Source of the DNA: J084 sp964471405
GTDB lineage: Bacteria > Pseudomonadota > Alphaproteobacteria > Sphingomonadales > Rhodothalassiaceae
Direction: 5' to 3'
Assembly (NCBI GenBank): GCA_964471405.1
Contig: CAYYGH010000047.1
Coordinates: 1-22,613, forward strand
Length of the DNA: 22,613 nucleotides
This document shows positions 5,612 through 13,510 of the stretch, piece by piece. A program made the translations under genes and the position numbers. The notes beneath the pieces were generated by a model, which worked only from the letters and a program-made list of their open reading frames with translations, was not told the DNA's origin and ran no database searches. Position 1 is the first letter of the stretch, and each line of letters starts with the position of its first letter.

Positions 5612-8341
5612 TCACCGGGCGTCACTGCCTTTCGTCTTCCCATTGGAACCGGTTTGCTGCCCCTTCACCCTCCTCCTGCGGGTCTGACACCCCTTTTGGG
5701 CGAAAGCTTGGCGAATCATGGTGAACAGCTCCGTATGACGCAGGGGTTTTGCGAGCAGGCCGTCCGCCCCCCACTGGCGGTGGGTGGCGATGAGCTGCGG
5801 ATCGACATGGCCGCTCATCACCAGAATGGGGCCGCCGAACCCCTTCTTGCGCAGGCAGCGCACGAGCTCCTCGCCCGTTCCGTCTCCCATGGCATAGTCG
5901 GTCAGCACCAGATCACAGCTCTCCTGCTCGTATCGTGCCAGCGCCTCCTTGACGCCGGATGCCGTGATCACCTCATGCCCGCCGAGCTGGAGGATGCGGG
6001 ACGCAAGATCAAGGATGTCCGGATCATCATCGACCACCAGGATCCGGGCCGGTCCCATCTCGGGCGCAAAGATCGGCTCGGCCTTTTCCGACAGGCCGAT
6101 GTCCTTGGCCTTGGCAAGCGGGAAGAAGATCTCAAAGCGGGTCCCTTCGCCGGGCGTGCTGTCCACCGTGATCGCGCCCTGATGGGCGCGCACGATTCCA
6201 TGCACCACGCTCAAGCCGAGCCCCGTGCCCTTGCCTTTCGGCTTGGTCGTAAAGAACGGCTCGAAGATGTGCTCGACCACCTCGGGCGGAATCCCCGAGC
6301 CGGTATCCTCCACCACAAGCCGCACATGGCCGCCCTCTGGCAGATCGAGCTCGCGACGGTGGCGGTCCCACTCGCCATCGTGATCGGTGACAAGGCGGAT
6401 CTCGCCGCCTTCCGGCATCGCCTGGGCCGCATTGGTGAACAGATTGAAGACGATCTGGTGCAGCTGGGTGCTGTTGCCGAGAATGCTGGCGCCGGGACAG
6501 TTGTAGGAAGCGCTGATCTTCACGTTCTCCGGCAGGATCGTGCGGGCCATTTCGACAGCTGTTTCGATCGTGCGGTCGAAACGGATCGCCCGCCGGGGTG
6601 TTTCCAGCCGCTGGCCGAAGGTGAGCACATTGCGGACCAGCTCGCGCGCCGTCTCCATGCCCTCGATCACCTTGCGCATGTCTGCCGCCACGGCGCTGTC
6701 CGGATCCAGCTGATGGAGCACGAGATGGGCATAGCCGATGATGGGGGTGAGGACATTGTTGAAGTCATGCGCCATGCCGCCCGCCAGCCGCCCGAGCGTT
6801 TCCAGCCGCTCCCATCGCGCCATGCGTTCCCGCAGACGCTGCTGTTCCTCCTGCTCGCGCAGGCGCTGGGTGATGTCGCGATGCACCGAGACGATTGACG
6901 GCGCAGCACCGGGACGCGTGGTCACCGGGACCGCGACGGCATCGATATGCCGCACGCGACCATCTTCCAAGGGCAGCTCGTAGACGCCTTCATAGCGCCC
7001 CTTCTCAAGGACGGTCGCGGCGATCTCCCGCAGCCGGCTGCGCACCGGAGCATGAGGAGCCGTGGCCTGCCCCAGCCCCAGCACGCCTTCCGCACAGGCG
7101 TTGTATTCTTCGGGCTCGCCCTTGTCATTGGTCACCACCACGGCTTCGGAAAGATGCTCCATGACCAGCGCCTGGCGGCGAAGGGCTTCCTCGGCCGCGC
7201 GCCGTTCGGTGACGTCGCGATGGACCCCGATATAGCCGATGTGGCGCCCCTGTTCGTCAAAAAAGGGCTGGACATTGCAGTCGAACAGGCGATGGCCGCC
7301 ATTCTTGGTCTTCAGCAGCATTTCGCCCGACCAGCGATGGAGGGTCTGGATCGTGTGGTGGATGTCCTCCGGGCGGGGATAGCCGGGCAGGGGATCGCCA
7401 TAGATCATGGTCGGCAGATGCTTGCCGATGAGCTCGGCCCGGCTGTAGCCCAGCAGACGCTCGGCCGCCTCGTTGCAGTCGGTGGCGATACAGTTGATGT
7501 CGGCGATGATCACGGCCTCGTTGAGCTGGGAAATCACGCGGTCCTGGCGGAGCAGGCGGCGGGAGATCTGCGCCTTTTCCGTGACATCGCGATAGATCGC
7601 CAGATATCCCACATGATCGCCCACCGTGTCCCGCCGCGGGACGATGAGGCCCTCGATAACGAGCTCCTCCGGCCGCCGTCGGCCCAGTTCAAGGGTAAAG
7701 CGGTAGCGGCCCTCGGCCGCAATCCCTTCCGCCATAGCCTGACGGAACTGCGCCCAGGACTGGGAGCTGTGCGCAAAACCCATCGGCGGCAGGGGGACTT
7801 CGCCCTGATTGCGGGGACTGATTCCGAACAGCCGTGAAAAGGCCGGATTGTGGAACAGCACCCGGCATTCGAGATCGGTAACCGCCACCGCATCGGACAG
7901 ATGGCGGATGATGCTGGAATCCCGCTCAAGCGCCTCGGCCGCACGGCGGATGCCGGTGATGTTCGTGAAGGTGCAGACGATGGCGCCATTGGGTGTCCGC
8001 CGGCGGGCATATTCGATGACGCGCCCGTTATGGAGCCGCGTTTCGAACACGGCGGCCGGAGCGGTCTCCAGCTCGGCCCGGAACTGGGTGAAGACTTCCT
8101 CGGGAGTCTGGCTGCCGTGCAGCCCCCGCGCGCAGTCGATCTTGAGGAAGTCCATAAGATGCGTGCCCGGCCGGCACATGCCCTCGGGATAGTCGAGCAG
8201 CTGTTGGAAGGTCTTGTTCGCGATCACGAGCCGAAAATCCGGCCCGAATACGCAGATCCCCTGATCGATGTAATCAAGGTAGTCGCGCAGGCCGGCAGCA
8301 GACCCATCTTCTGCCAGATGCGGATTGTCCATCAGGTCCAT
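5612..8341 (-). CDS. Hybrid sensor histidine kinase with four PAS domains and a C-terminal receiver
   Basis: This is a 909-residue protein with no obvious membrane helix, so probably a cytoplasmic sensor. Four PAS domains lie at about 20-130 (PAS-7-like), 143-255, 268-380 and 392-492, followed by a short coiled coil. The dimerisation helix carries His525 (GGMAHDFNNVLTPIIGY), a motif of NtrB-like hybrid kinases. The ATPase shows the N-box NLFTNAAQAMP (633-643), G1 DTGSGIPP (679-686), the F-box FEPFFTTK (693-700) and G2 GKGTGLGLS (703-711). A receiver with DDD (771-773) and Asp815 completes a His-Asp module. The last 25 or so residues are an unusual Arg/Lys-rich tail. No Hpt domain is seen, so phosphotransfer to the downstream OmpR-type regulator would need an unseen Hpt or a direct route. 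The signal sensed is unknown. Confidence 0.93.
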   Translation of the reverse strand: MDLMDNPHLAEDGSAAGLRDYLDYIDQGICVFGPDFRLVIANKTFQQLLDYPEGMCRPGTHLMDFLKIDCARGLHGSQTPEEVFTQFRAELETAPAAVFETRLHNGRVIEYARRRTPNGAIVCTFTNITGIRRAAEALERDSSIIRHLSDAVAVTDLECRVLFHNPAFSRLFGISPRNQGEVPLPPMGFAHSSQSWAQFRQAMAEGIAAEGRYRFTLELGRRRPEELVIEGLIVPRRDTVGDHVGYLAIYRDVTEKAQISRRLLRQDRVISQLNEAVIIADINCIATDCNEAAERLLGYSRAELIGKHLPTMIYGDPLPGYPRPEDIHHTIQTLHRWSGEMLLKTKNGGHRLFDCNVQPFFDEQGRHIGYIGVHRDVTERRAAEEALRRQALVMEHLSEAVVVTNDKGEPEEYNACAEGVLGLGQATAPHAPVRSRLREIAATVLEKGRYEGVYELPLEDGRVRHIDAVAVPVTTRPGAAPSIVSVHRDITQRLREQEEQQRLRERMARWERLETLGRLAGGMAHDFNNVLTPIIGYAHLVLHQLDPDSAVAADMRKVIEGMETARELVRNVLTFGQRLETPRRAIRFDRTIETAVEMARTILPENVKISASYNCPGASILGNSTQLHQIVFNLFTNAAQAMPEGGEIRLVTDHDGEWDRHRRELDLPEGGHVRLVVEDTGSGIPPEVVEHIFEPFFTTKPKGKGTGLGLSVVHGIVRAHQGAITVDSTPGEGTRFEIFFPLAKAKDIGLSEKAEPIFAPEMGPARILVVDDDPDILDLASRILQLGGHEVITASGVKEALARYEQESCDLVLTDYAMGDGTGEELVRCLRKKGFGGPILVMSGHVDPQLIATHRQWGADGLLAKPLRHTELFTMIRQAFAQKGCQTRRRRVKGQQTGSNGKTKGSDAR

Positions 8342-8381
8342 CGCGGTGCGATCGCTCGCTCATGATGCCAAGACACGGAAA

Positions 8382-8411
8382 AATATAAGGGCCTTTCATG
8401 GCCAGTCGCAA
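8382..8411 (-). promoter_or_regulatory. Candidate promoter of the hybrid kinase gene
   Basis: On the minus strand TTGCGA (8411-8406) and TATATT (8387-8382) are separated by 18 bp. They lie in an AT-rich island that stands out from the GC-rich surroundings. Transcription would start near 8375, giving a leader of about 34 nt to the ATG at 8341. Confidence 0.5.
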
Positions 8412-8429
8412 GACTGGAGACGGAATGCC

Positions 8430-8458
8430 TATATTTACGAGTATATTCACGTAATATT
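8430..8458. promoter_or_regulatory. Direct-repeat operator candidate upstream of hybrid kinase
   Basis: TATATTTACG (8430-8439) and TATATTCACG (8442-8451) match at nine of ten positions with a 12-bp period. AATATT (8453-8458) follows as a partial third unit. The array lies just upstream of the candidate -35 element. Tandem repeats with roughly helical spacing are the usual target of OmpR/PhoB-type regulators, so autoregulation by the downstream regulator is plausible. An overlapping dyad, TTACG-N10-CGTAA (8435-8454), is an alternative reading. Confidence 0.45.
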
Positions 8459-8536
8459 CTTTCTCCCTTTCGGAGGAAGAGAATGGCGCTCCGGTTCTCT
8501 TTTCGGGAAGGCGATGTAGGGTGATGATGATCCTCG

Positions 8537-9223
8537 TCAAGGACGGCAGCGCCCCTCGATCAGGGTGGAAAAGATCTCCGGCAGGGGGGCAGTGATGACA
8601 AGCCGGGGTTTGTTCTCATAAAGCGGCAGCACCAGCCGTGATGCGTGAAGCATCAGGCGGGGAGCAAGGCGGCGGATCTCCGGTTCGGCGTATTTGACAT
8701 CTCCCAGAATGGGGTGGCCGATGGCGGCCAGATGGACCCGCAGCTGATGGGTCCGTCCCGTCAGCGGTTCGAGAGCGAGCAGGGCCAGACGCTTTTCAGG
8801 ATGTTCCGCCAGCATCTTCCAGCGGGTGTGCGCCGGCTTGCCATCTTCGGCGACCACGATCCGCCATCCTTTCTCACGGCTGGAGATCTTCTTGAGCGGC
8901 AGCGTGATCTCGCCGCCCCGCTCTTGCGGGATGCCATGGACAATGGCGTGGTAGGTCTTGCGCACCTGTCCTTCGCGAAACAGCCGGCCGAGCCGGCGCA
9001 GCGCACGGCGGTGGCGGCCCAGCACCAGACATCCGGAGGTATCCGCATCCAGACGGTGGGCGAGCTCCGGCAGGCGTGGAAGACCGAAGCGCAGCTGATC
9101 GCGGAAGTCTTCCAGGCTGGGACGGCCGCTGGGACCCGCATGGACAGGCAGGCCGGCCGGCTTGTCGATGGCAACAATCCAGCCATCACGATAGAGAATG
9201 CGGTCTGTGAGATCGATGGTCAT
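8537..9223 (-). CDS. RluA-family pseudouridine synthase
   Basis: This is a 228-residue single-domain enzyme that isomerises uridine to pseudouridine in rRNA or tRNA. The catalytic signature HRLDADTSG is at 56-64, with Asp59 the expected nucleophile. The family motifs IDKPAGLPVH (19-28) and GRTHQLRVHL, then GHPILGD, are present. There is no N-terminal S4 RNA-binding domain, as in the short RluA/TruC-like members. The target site cannot be assigned. The gene starts 47 bp downstream of the putrescine oxidoreductase gene on the same strand, so it may be co-transcribed with the putrescine cluster without sharing its function. A 195-bp AT-rich promoter region separates it from the kinase gene. Confidence 0.9.
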   Translation of the reverse strand: MTIDLTDRILYRDGWIVAIDKPAGLPVHAGPSGRPSLEDFRDQLRFGLPRLPELAHRLDADTSGCLVLGRHRRALRRLGRLFREGQVRKTYHAIVHGIPQERGGEITLPLKKISSREKGWRIVVAEDGKPAHTRWKMLAEHPEKRLALLALEPLTGRTHQLRVHLAAIGHPILGDVKYAEPEIRRLAPRLMLHASRLVLPLYENKPRLVITAPLPEIFSTLIEGRCRP

Positions 9224-9270
9224 GAACCGGCCGGCTCCTCGCTTGCGGGACGGGTGGTGCGCCCCGTTTC

Positions 9271-10575
9271 CTATAGACGATCGCGCAGGGCGTAATAGAG
9301 CATGCCGGCCACAAAGACCGGCCAGCGGAGCAGACGGCCGCCCGGGAAAGGCGGCACCGGCAGCGAGGCCATCAGATCGAAACGCTCAGGTTCGCCGAGC
9401 AGGGCTTCCGCAATCAGCCTGCCCGCCAGATTGGCCAAGGCCACTCCATGGCCCGAATAGCCCTGGGCATAGAGTACGCGCCCGCCATCCAGGCGGCCGA
9501 AATCGGGCAGGCGGGGCAGGGTGACGGCAAGGGTCCCACCCCAGCCAAAGTCGATGCGCACATCTGCAAGCTCGGGAAAGACCTTCAGCATGAAGGGACG
9601 CACGAAGGTCTTCACATCGCGCCTCAAATCTGGTCGGTAGCTCTCTCCGCCGCCGAACAGCAGCCGACCATCCTCGCTGAGGCGGAAGTAGTCCACCACG
9701 AACTTGCTGTCGGCGACTGCCGCGTCCGTGGGCAGCAGGCGTTGTGCCCGCTCCTTGCCCAATGGTTCGGTCGCAATGATGTAATTGTGAATCGGCATGA
9801 TGTATCGGCGGATGCGTGGCTCCAGCCCGTTGATGTAGGCATTGCAGGCAAGCACCATGCGCTCGGCAAGCACGGTCGCCTGCGGTGTTTCCAGTTCAAG
9901 GCCTTCGCGCGTGCGGCGATAGCGTTGCACGGGTGCGGCTTCATGAAGACGCGCTCCCGCCTCGTGCGCCGCCTGGGCCAGCCCCAGGGCCAGGTTGAGG
10001 GGATGCAGATGACCGGCACCGCGATCATAAAGACCGCCAAAATAGCGGTCCGAGCCGATATGCTCGGCAAGCCGGCTCCGGTCCAGCACCTCGATCCGGT
10101 CATAACCATATTCGCGCTGCAGTTTCTCGGCGAGGGCGGCGTATGCCGGCACGAAGCGTGGTCTGTGGGCCACATGCAGGATACCGGGGCGGTAGTGGCA
10201 GGCGATGTCGTGACGCGCAATCCGCTCCTTGACGAGGGCCTTGGCCTCTTCCGCCAGCTCCCACAGAGCGCGCGCGCGCGTGATCCCGAAGGCCGCCTCC
10301 AGCTCGTCCACATCCCAGCGCTGGCCGGAGCCGAGCTGGCCGCCATTGACTCCGGATGCACCCCAGCCGATACGCCGGGCCTCAAGAAGGACGACATCCA
10401 CGCCCGCCTCGGCAAGATGCAGGGCGGTCGACACACCCGTATACCCGCCGCCGACCACCGCCACATCAGCCCGGACCCGGCCCGCAGGCGGAGGAAAGCC
10501 GGCGGTCTGCTGCCGCGTCGCGGCATAGTAGCTGGGCGGATAGGAAGGAAGGGCGGGATCGCCGGACGCTGTCAT
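9271..10575 (-). CDS. puuB: Gamma-glutamylputrescine oxidoreductase (FAD-dependent, DAO family)
   Basis: This is a 434-residue flavoprotein, close to the usual size of PuuB. The FAD-binding Rossmann motif VVGGGYTG lies at 40-47, with acidic Glu65 (LLEARRIGWGASG). A GYSGHGVALANLAGRLIAE segment near the C-terminus is typical of D-amino-acid-oxidase-fold enzymes of this branch, as is GGQLGSGQRWD after the first domain. PuuB oxidises gamma-glutamyl-putrescine to gamma-glutamyl-gamma-aminobutyraldehyde, releasing ammonia and peroxide. The assignment rests on the fold plus context: it begins only three bases after the stop codon of the last permease gene, in the same operon as puuD, puuA and potFGHI. 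Related deaminating oxidases (glycine or sarcosine type) are the alternative if context is ignored. Confidence 0.85.
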   Translation of the reverse strand: MTASGDPALPSYPPSYYAATRQQTAGFPPPAGRVRADVAVVGGGYTGVSTALHLAEAGVDVVLLEARRIGWGASGVNGGQLGSGQRWDVDELEAAFGITRARALWELAEEAKALVKERIARHDIACHYRPGILHVAHRPRFVPAYAALAEKLQREYGYDRIEVLDRSRLAEHIGSDRYFGGLYDRGAGHLHPLNLALGLAQAAHEAGARLHEAAPVQRYRRTREGLELETPQATVLAERMVLACNAYINGLEPRIRRYIMPIHNYIIATEPLGKERAQRLLPTDAAVADSKFVVDYFRLSEDGRLLFGGGESYRPDLRRDVKTFVRPFMLKVFPELADVRIDFGWGGTLAVTLPRLPDFGRLDGGRVLYAQGYSGHGVALANLAGRLIAEALLGEPERFDLMASLPVPPFPGGRLLRWPVFVAGMLYYALRDRL

Positions 10576-10578
10576 CGT

Positions 10579-11382
10579 CTATCCCCGCTTGCGGCCCAGC
10601 AAAGCCAGACTCGCCGCTACGGCCAGCACTACGAACAGCATGAGCAGGCTGGCCAGGGCATTGACCTCCGGCGACAGGCCCAGTCGCACCTTCGAAAAGA
10701 TGACCATCGGCAGGGTTGAGGCCCCGGGGCCTGAGACGAAGCTCGCGACAACCAGATCATCGAGAGAGAGCGTGAACGCCAGCAGCCAGGCCGCGGCCAG
10801 CGCGGGTAGAAGCAGCGGCAGCGTTACCCGCTGAAACACCCGCCAGGGAGGTGCGCCCAGGTCTCGTGCCGCTTCCTCGATGGTGGAGTCGAAGCGGACC
10901 AGCCGGGCGCGGATCACGACCGTCGCATAGGCGACGCCGAAGGTCGCATGCGCGAGTGTGATGGTCGTCAGCCCCCGCTGCGTCGGCCAGCCGATGAGAT
11001 TGGCCAGGGCGACAAAGAACAGGAGCAGAGCCAGGCCCAGCACCACGTCGGGCACCACCAGCGGCGCCCCGATCAGTCCGGCGAGCAGTGTCCGGCCGCG
11101 AAAGGCACCAAAGCGCACGAGGGCAAGGGCCGCCATCAGCCCGAGCAGAGTGGCCACGGTCGCCGCGATGGCGGCCACCTGAAGAGAAAGCAGCGCAGCA
11201 GCCAGAAGCTGGGCATCGCTGGCCAGCGCGGCATACCAGTGCAGGGAAACCCCACCCCAGACCGCCAGCCGGGGCGAGGCATTGAAGGAATAGGCCACGA
11301 GAACCGCAATCGGCAGATAAAGAAAGGCATAGCCGAAGGCCGCGGCGGTGAGCACGGCGGGATTGAGGCGGGGGCCGGTCAT
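10579..11382 (-). CDS. potI: Putrescine ABC transporter permease PotI
   Basis: This is a 267-residue inner-membrane permease with about six hydrophobic segments. The first lies at residues 10-30 (FGYAFLYLPIAVLVAYSFN, near the PotI/PotC pattern). The EAA loop EEAARDLGAPPWRVFQRVTL contacts the ATPase and precedes the last membrane pair. It ends the transporter set PotF-PotG-PotH-PotI and would form a heterodimer with PotH. The ATG at 11382 overlaps the potH stop codon (ATGA), pointing to translational coupling. The frame is open further upstream, but that part overlaps potH in another frame and would not be used. Only the spermidine-type PotC offers a close alternative, and the PotF features favour putrescine. 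Confidence 0.9.
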   Translation of the reverse strand: MTGPRLNPAVLTAAAFGYAFLYLPIAVLVAYSFNASPRLAVWGGVSLHWYAALASDAQLLAAALLSLQVAAIAATVATLLGLMAALALVRFGAFRGRTLLAGLIGAPLVVPDVVLGLALLLFFVALANLIGWPTQRGLTTITLAHATFGVAYATVVIRARLVRFDSTIEEAARDLGAPPWRVFQRVTLPLLLPALAAAWLLAFTLSLDDLVVASFVSGPGASTLPMVIFSKVRLGLSPEVNALASLLMLFVVLAVAASLALLGRKRG

Positions 11383-12311
11383 GGCCTGTCTCCTGCCTGG
11401 GCCGCCACGACACGGCGCTCGAAAAGCACGAGAGGCAGGACGAGCAGCGCCAGCATGATCACGGCAAGTGCCGAGGCCATCGGCCAGTCGCGGTTGGCGA
11501 AGAATTCGGTCCAGATCAGCCGTCCGATCATGGTGGTATGGGGACCGCCGAGCAGCTCGGGCACGACGAACTCTCCGACCGCCGGGATGAACACCAGGGC
11601 GGAGCCCGCCACGACGCCGGCTCGGGAAAGAGGCCAGATCACGCGGCGGAATGTCCGCCAGGGAGAAGCGCCAAGATCGATGGCGGCCTCCAGAAGGGCG
11701 GGATCCAGCCGCTCCAGCTGGGCATACAGCGGCAGGACCATGAAGGGCAGATAGGAATAGACCATCCCGAGCAGCACGGCCGCATTGCTGTGCAGGATTG
11801 CAAGCGGCTGTTCCAGAATGCCTGCGGCCATCAGCAGGGCGTTTATCGGCCCGTTCGTCTGCAGCAGCAGCTTCCATGCATACACGCGCAGCAGGAAGCT
11901 GCTCCAGAACGGCACGGTCACCAGTGCAAGCAGCAGCAGTTGTCGGCGTCCGCGACTGCGGGCGATCGCATAGGCGATCGGATAGCCCAGCATCAGGGCA
12001 AGCACGGTGGTGGCGGCAGCCAGCCAGAGGGATGTCATGATCGCATCCCGGTAGAGAGGGTCGGAGAAAATGTAGGCATAGGATGCGAATGACACCGTGA
12101 TCCTGGGGCGTCCCTCCACGAAGGAGATGAGCGGCGTATAGGGAGGCCGGGCAATGACGGCCTCGGCGAAGGAAATCTTGAGCACGAAGAGAAAGGGCAG
12201 CAGGAAGAAGACCACCATCCACAGAAGAGGCAGCGCGGCTGTCAACCGTCGCGGCCATGGAGATCTTCCCCGGAGTTGCGGCGTTCCGCTTCTGGCACGC
12301 TCACCGATCAT
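11379..12311 (-). CDS. potH: Putrescine ABC transporter permease PotH
   Basis: This is a 310-residue inner-membrane permease. A basic cytoplasmic leader is followed by the first helix (LPLLWMVVFFLLPFLFVLKISF) and five more. The family motif VPFWSSFLLRVYAWKLLL and the EAA loop LEAAIDLGASPWRTFRRVIW are both clear. It partners PotI to form the channel. I place the start at the ATG at 12311, 17 bp after the potG stop, with GGAAAG upstream. An ATG at 12374 would add 21 residues and overlap potG by 46 bp, which is less likely. Length and first helix agree with known PotH proteins. Confidence 0.9.
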   Translation of the reverse strand: MIGERARSGTPQLRGRSPWPRRLTAALPLLWMVVFFLLPFLFVLKISFAEAVIARPPYTPLISFVEGRPRITVSFASYAYIFSDPLYRDAIMTSLWLAAATTVLALMLGYPIAYAIARSRGRRQLLLLALVTVPFWSSFLLRVYAWKLLLQTNGPINALLMAAGILEQPLAILHSNAAVLLGMVYSYLPFMVLPLYAQLERLDPALLEAAIDLGASPWRTFRRVIWPLSRAGVVAGSALVFIPAVGEFVVPELLGGPHTTMIGRLIWTEFFANRDWPMASALAVIMLALLVLPLVLFERRVVAAQAGDRP

Positions 12312-12328
12312 GGCTTTCCGCGGCCCCG

Positions 12329-13510
12329 CTATTCCTGCAGCACCACCGGTGCACTCTCGCTCCAGCGGACCCATACCGTCTGGTCCCAGAGGATGTCCGC
12401 ATGCCGTTCCCGGCTGTGAATGGGGCGGGTGACCTTCAGGCGGGCTCCCGATTCCAGCTTCAGGTGGAAAGTGGACACGGCTCCGCCATAGGCGATTTCC
12501 TCCACCACCGCACGGGTCATGTTCACCGGGTTTTCCTCCTTCCCGGCAGGCGAGGAGACGATCTCGATCTTTTCCGGGTGGAGCGCGACCAGCAGCTCGG
12601 TTCCTGCCGGGCAGGCCGGCCGCTCACGGGTTCGCACCCGGCAGCCCAGATCGGGGACGGCAATATCGATTCCGGCATCCCCGCCCGGCAGCACACGACC
12701 GGCAAAGATGTTCATCGACCCGACAAAGGCGGCGACGAAGCTGTTGACCGGCTGCTCATAGATCTCCTGCGGCGTGCCGACCTGCAGCAACCGGCCGTCA
12801 CGCATCACGGCAATCCGTGAAGACAGCGCGATCGCTTCCCCCTGGTCGTGGGTAACCATCAGAAAGGTGATCCCGAGCTGATCCTGGATGCGGGCCAGTT
12901 CCAGCTGCGTGCGGGCGCGCAGACTGCGGTCGAGGGCGGCCAGTGGCTCATCGAGCAGCAGCAGCTTCGGCCGTTTGACCAGACAGCGCGCAAGGGCCAC
13001 CCGTTGACGCTGGCCACCGGAGAGCTGATCGGGCCTGCGGCGGATGAAATCCGTCATCTCGACAAGCGCCAGCATCTCCTCCACCCGCCGGCGGATTTCC
13101 GTTTCGGGCAATCTTTCCTCACGCAGACCGAAGGCGATGTTTTCAAACACATCAAGGTGCGGGAACAGCGCATAGGACTGAAACATCATGTTGACCGGCC
13201 GGTGGTGCGGCGGAATCGCGGTGATGTCCTCGCCATCAATGAGAATGCGGCCGGCATCCGGTCTCTCCAGGCCGGCAAGCAGGCGCAAGAGCGTCGTCTT
13301 GCCGGAGCCCGAGCTGCCGAGCAGCGAGAAGAACTCACCCCTGTAGACGCTCAGTGAGACACCCTTGAGCACCGGCACGCCGGCAAAGCTTTTTTCCAGA
13401 CCTTCAATCACGAGAAAGGGACGCGCCGCGGGATCTTCCCAGGGACGATCGAGAAAGGCGTCGCCGGTGGGCTGGGCGGGTCGGCCGGAAGACATGCGTT
13501 CAGCCGCCAT
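12329..13510 (-). CDS. potG: Putrescine ABC transporter ATP-binding protein PotG
   Basis: This is a 393-residue ATPase. It has Walker A GSSGSGKTT (65-73), Q-loop Gln111 in MMFQSYALFPH, signature LSGGQRQR (163-170), Walker B LLLLDEP (183-189) and H-loop His221 (MVTHDQ). A C-terminal TOBE-like regulatory domain follows (about 270-390). The sequence RPVNMMFQSYALFPH and the long N-terminal lead match PotG rather than sugar-importer ATPases. It energises PotH/PotI on the cytoplasmic face. The ATG at 13510 shares one base with the potF stop codon, giving a TAATG junction. A second in-frame ATG at codon 6 is possible. Confidence 0.93.
   Translation of the reverse strand: MAAERMSSGRPAQPTGDAFLDRPWEDPAARPFLVIEGLEKSFAGVPVLKGVSLSVYRGEFFSLLGSSGSGKTTLLRLLAGLERPDAGRILIDGEDITAIPPHHRPVNMMFQSYALFPHLDVFENIAFGLREERLPETEIRRRVEEMLALVEMTDFIRRRPDQLSGGQRQRVALARCLVKRPKLLLLDEPLAALDRSLRARTQLELARIQDQLGITFLMVTHDQGEAIALSSRIAVMRDGRLLQVGTPQEIYEQPVNSFVAAFVGSMNIFAGRVLPGGDAGIDIAVPDLGCRVRTRERPACPAGTELLVALHPEKIEIVSSPAGKEENPVNMTRAVVEEIAYGGAVSTFHLKLESGARLKVTRPIHSRERHADILWDQTVWVRWSESAPVVLQE

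Noticed and set aside
5474..6898. 474-codon plus-strand frame across the kinase ATPase and receiver region
   Set aside because: It is antisense to well-formed kinase motifs (H525, N, G1, F and G2 boxes, D815), and its product has no domain.
8274..8540. Short minus-strand frame between the kinase and pseudouridine synthase genes
   Set aside because: It spans the promoter island and overlaps the kinase start in another frame, with no recognisable domain or conserved feature.
10579..12258. Upstream extension of the potI frame to a 559-residue protein
   Set aside because: The added part overlaps potH in another frame and is Arg/Pro-rich without membrane helices. The ATG at 11382 overlaps the potH stop as expected for coupling.
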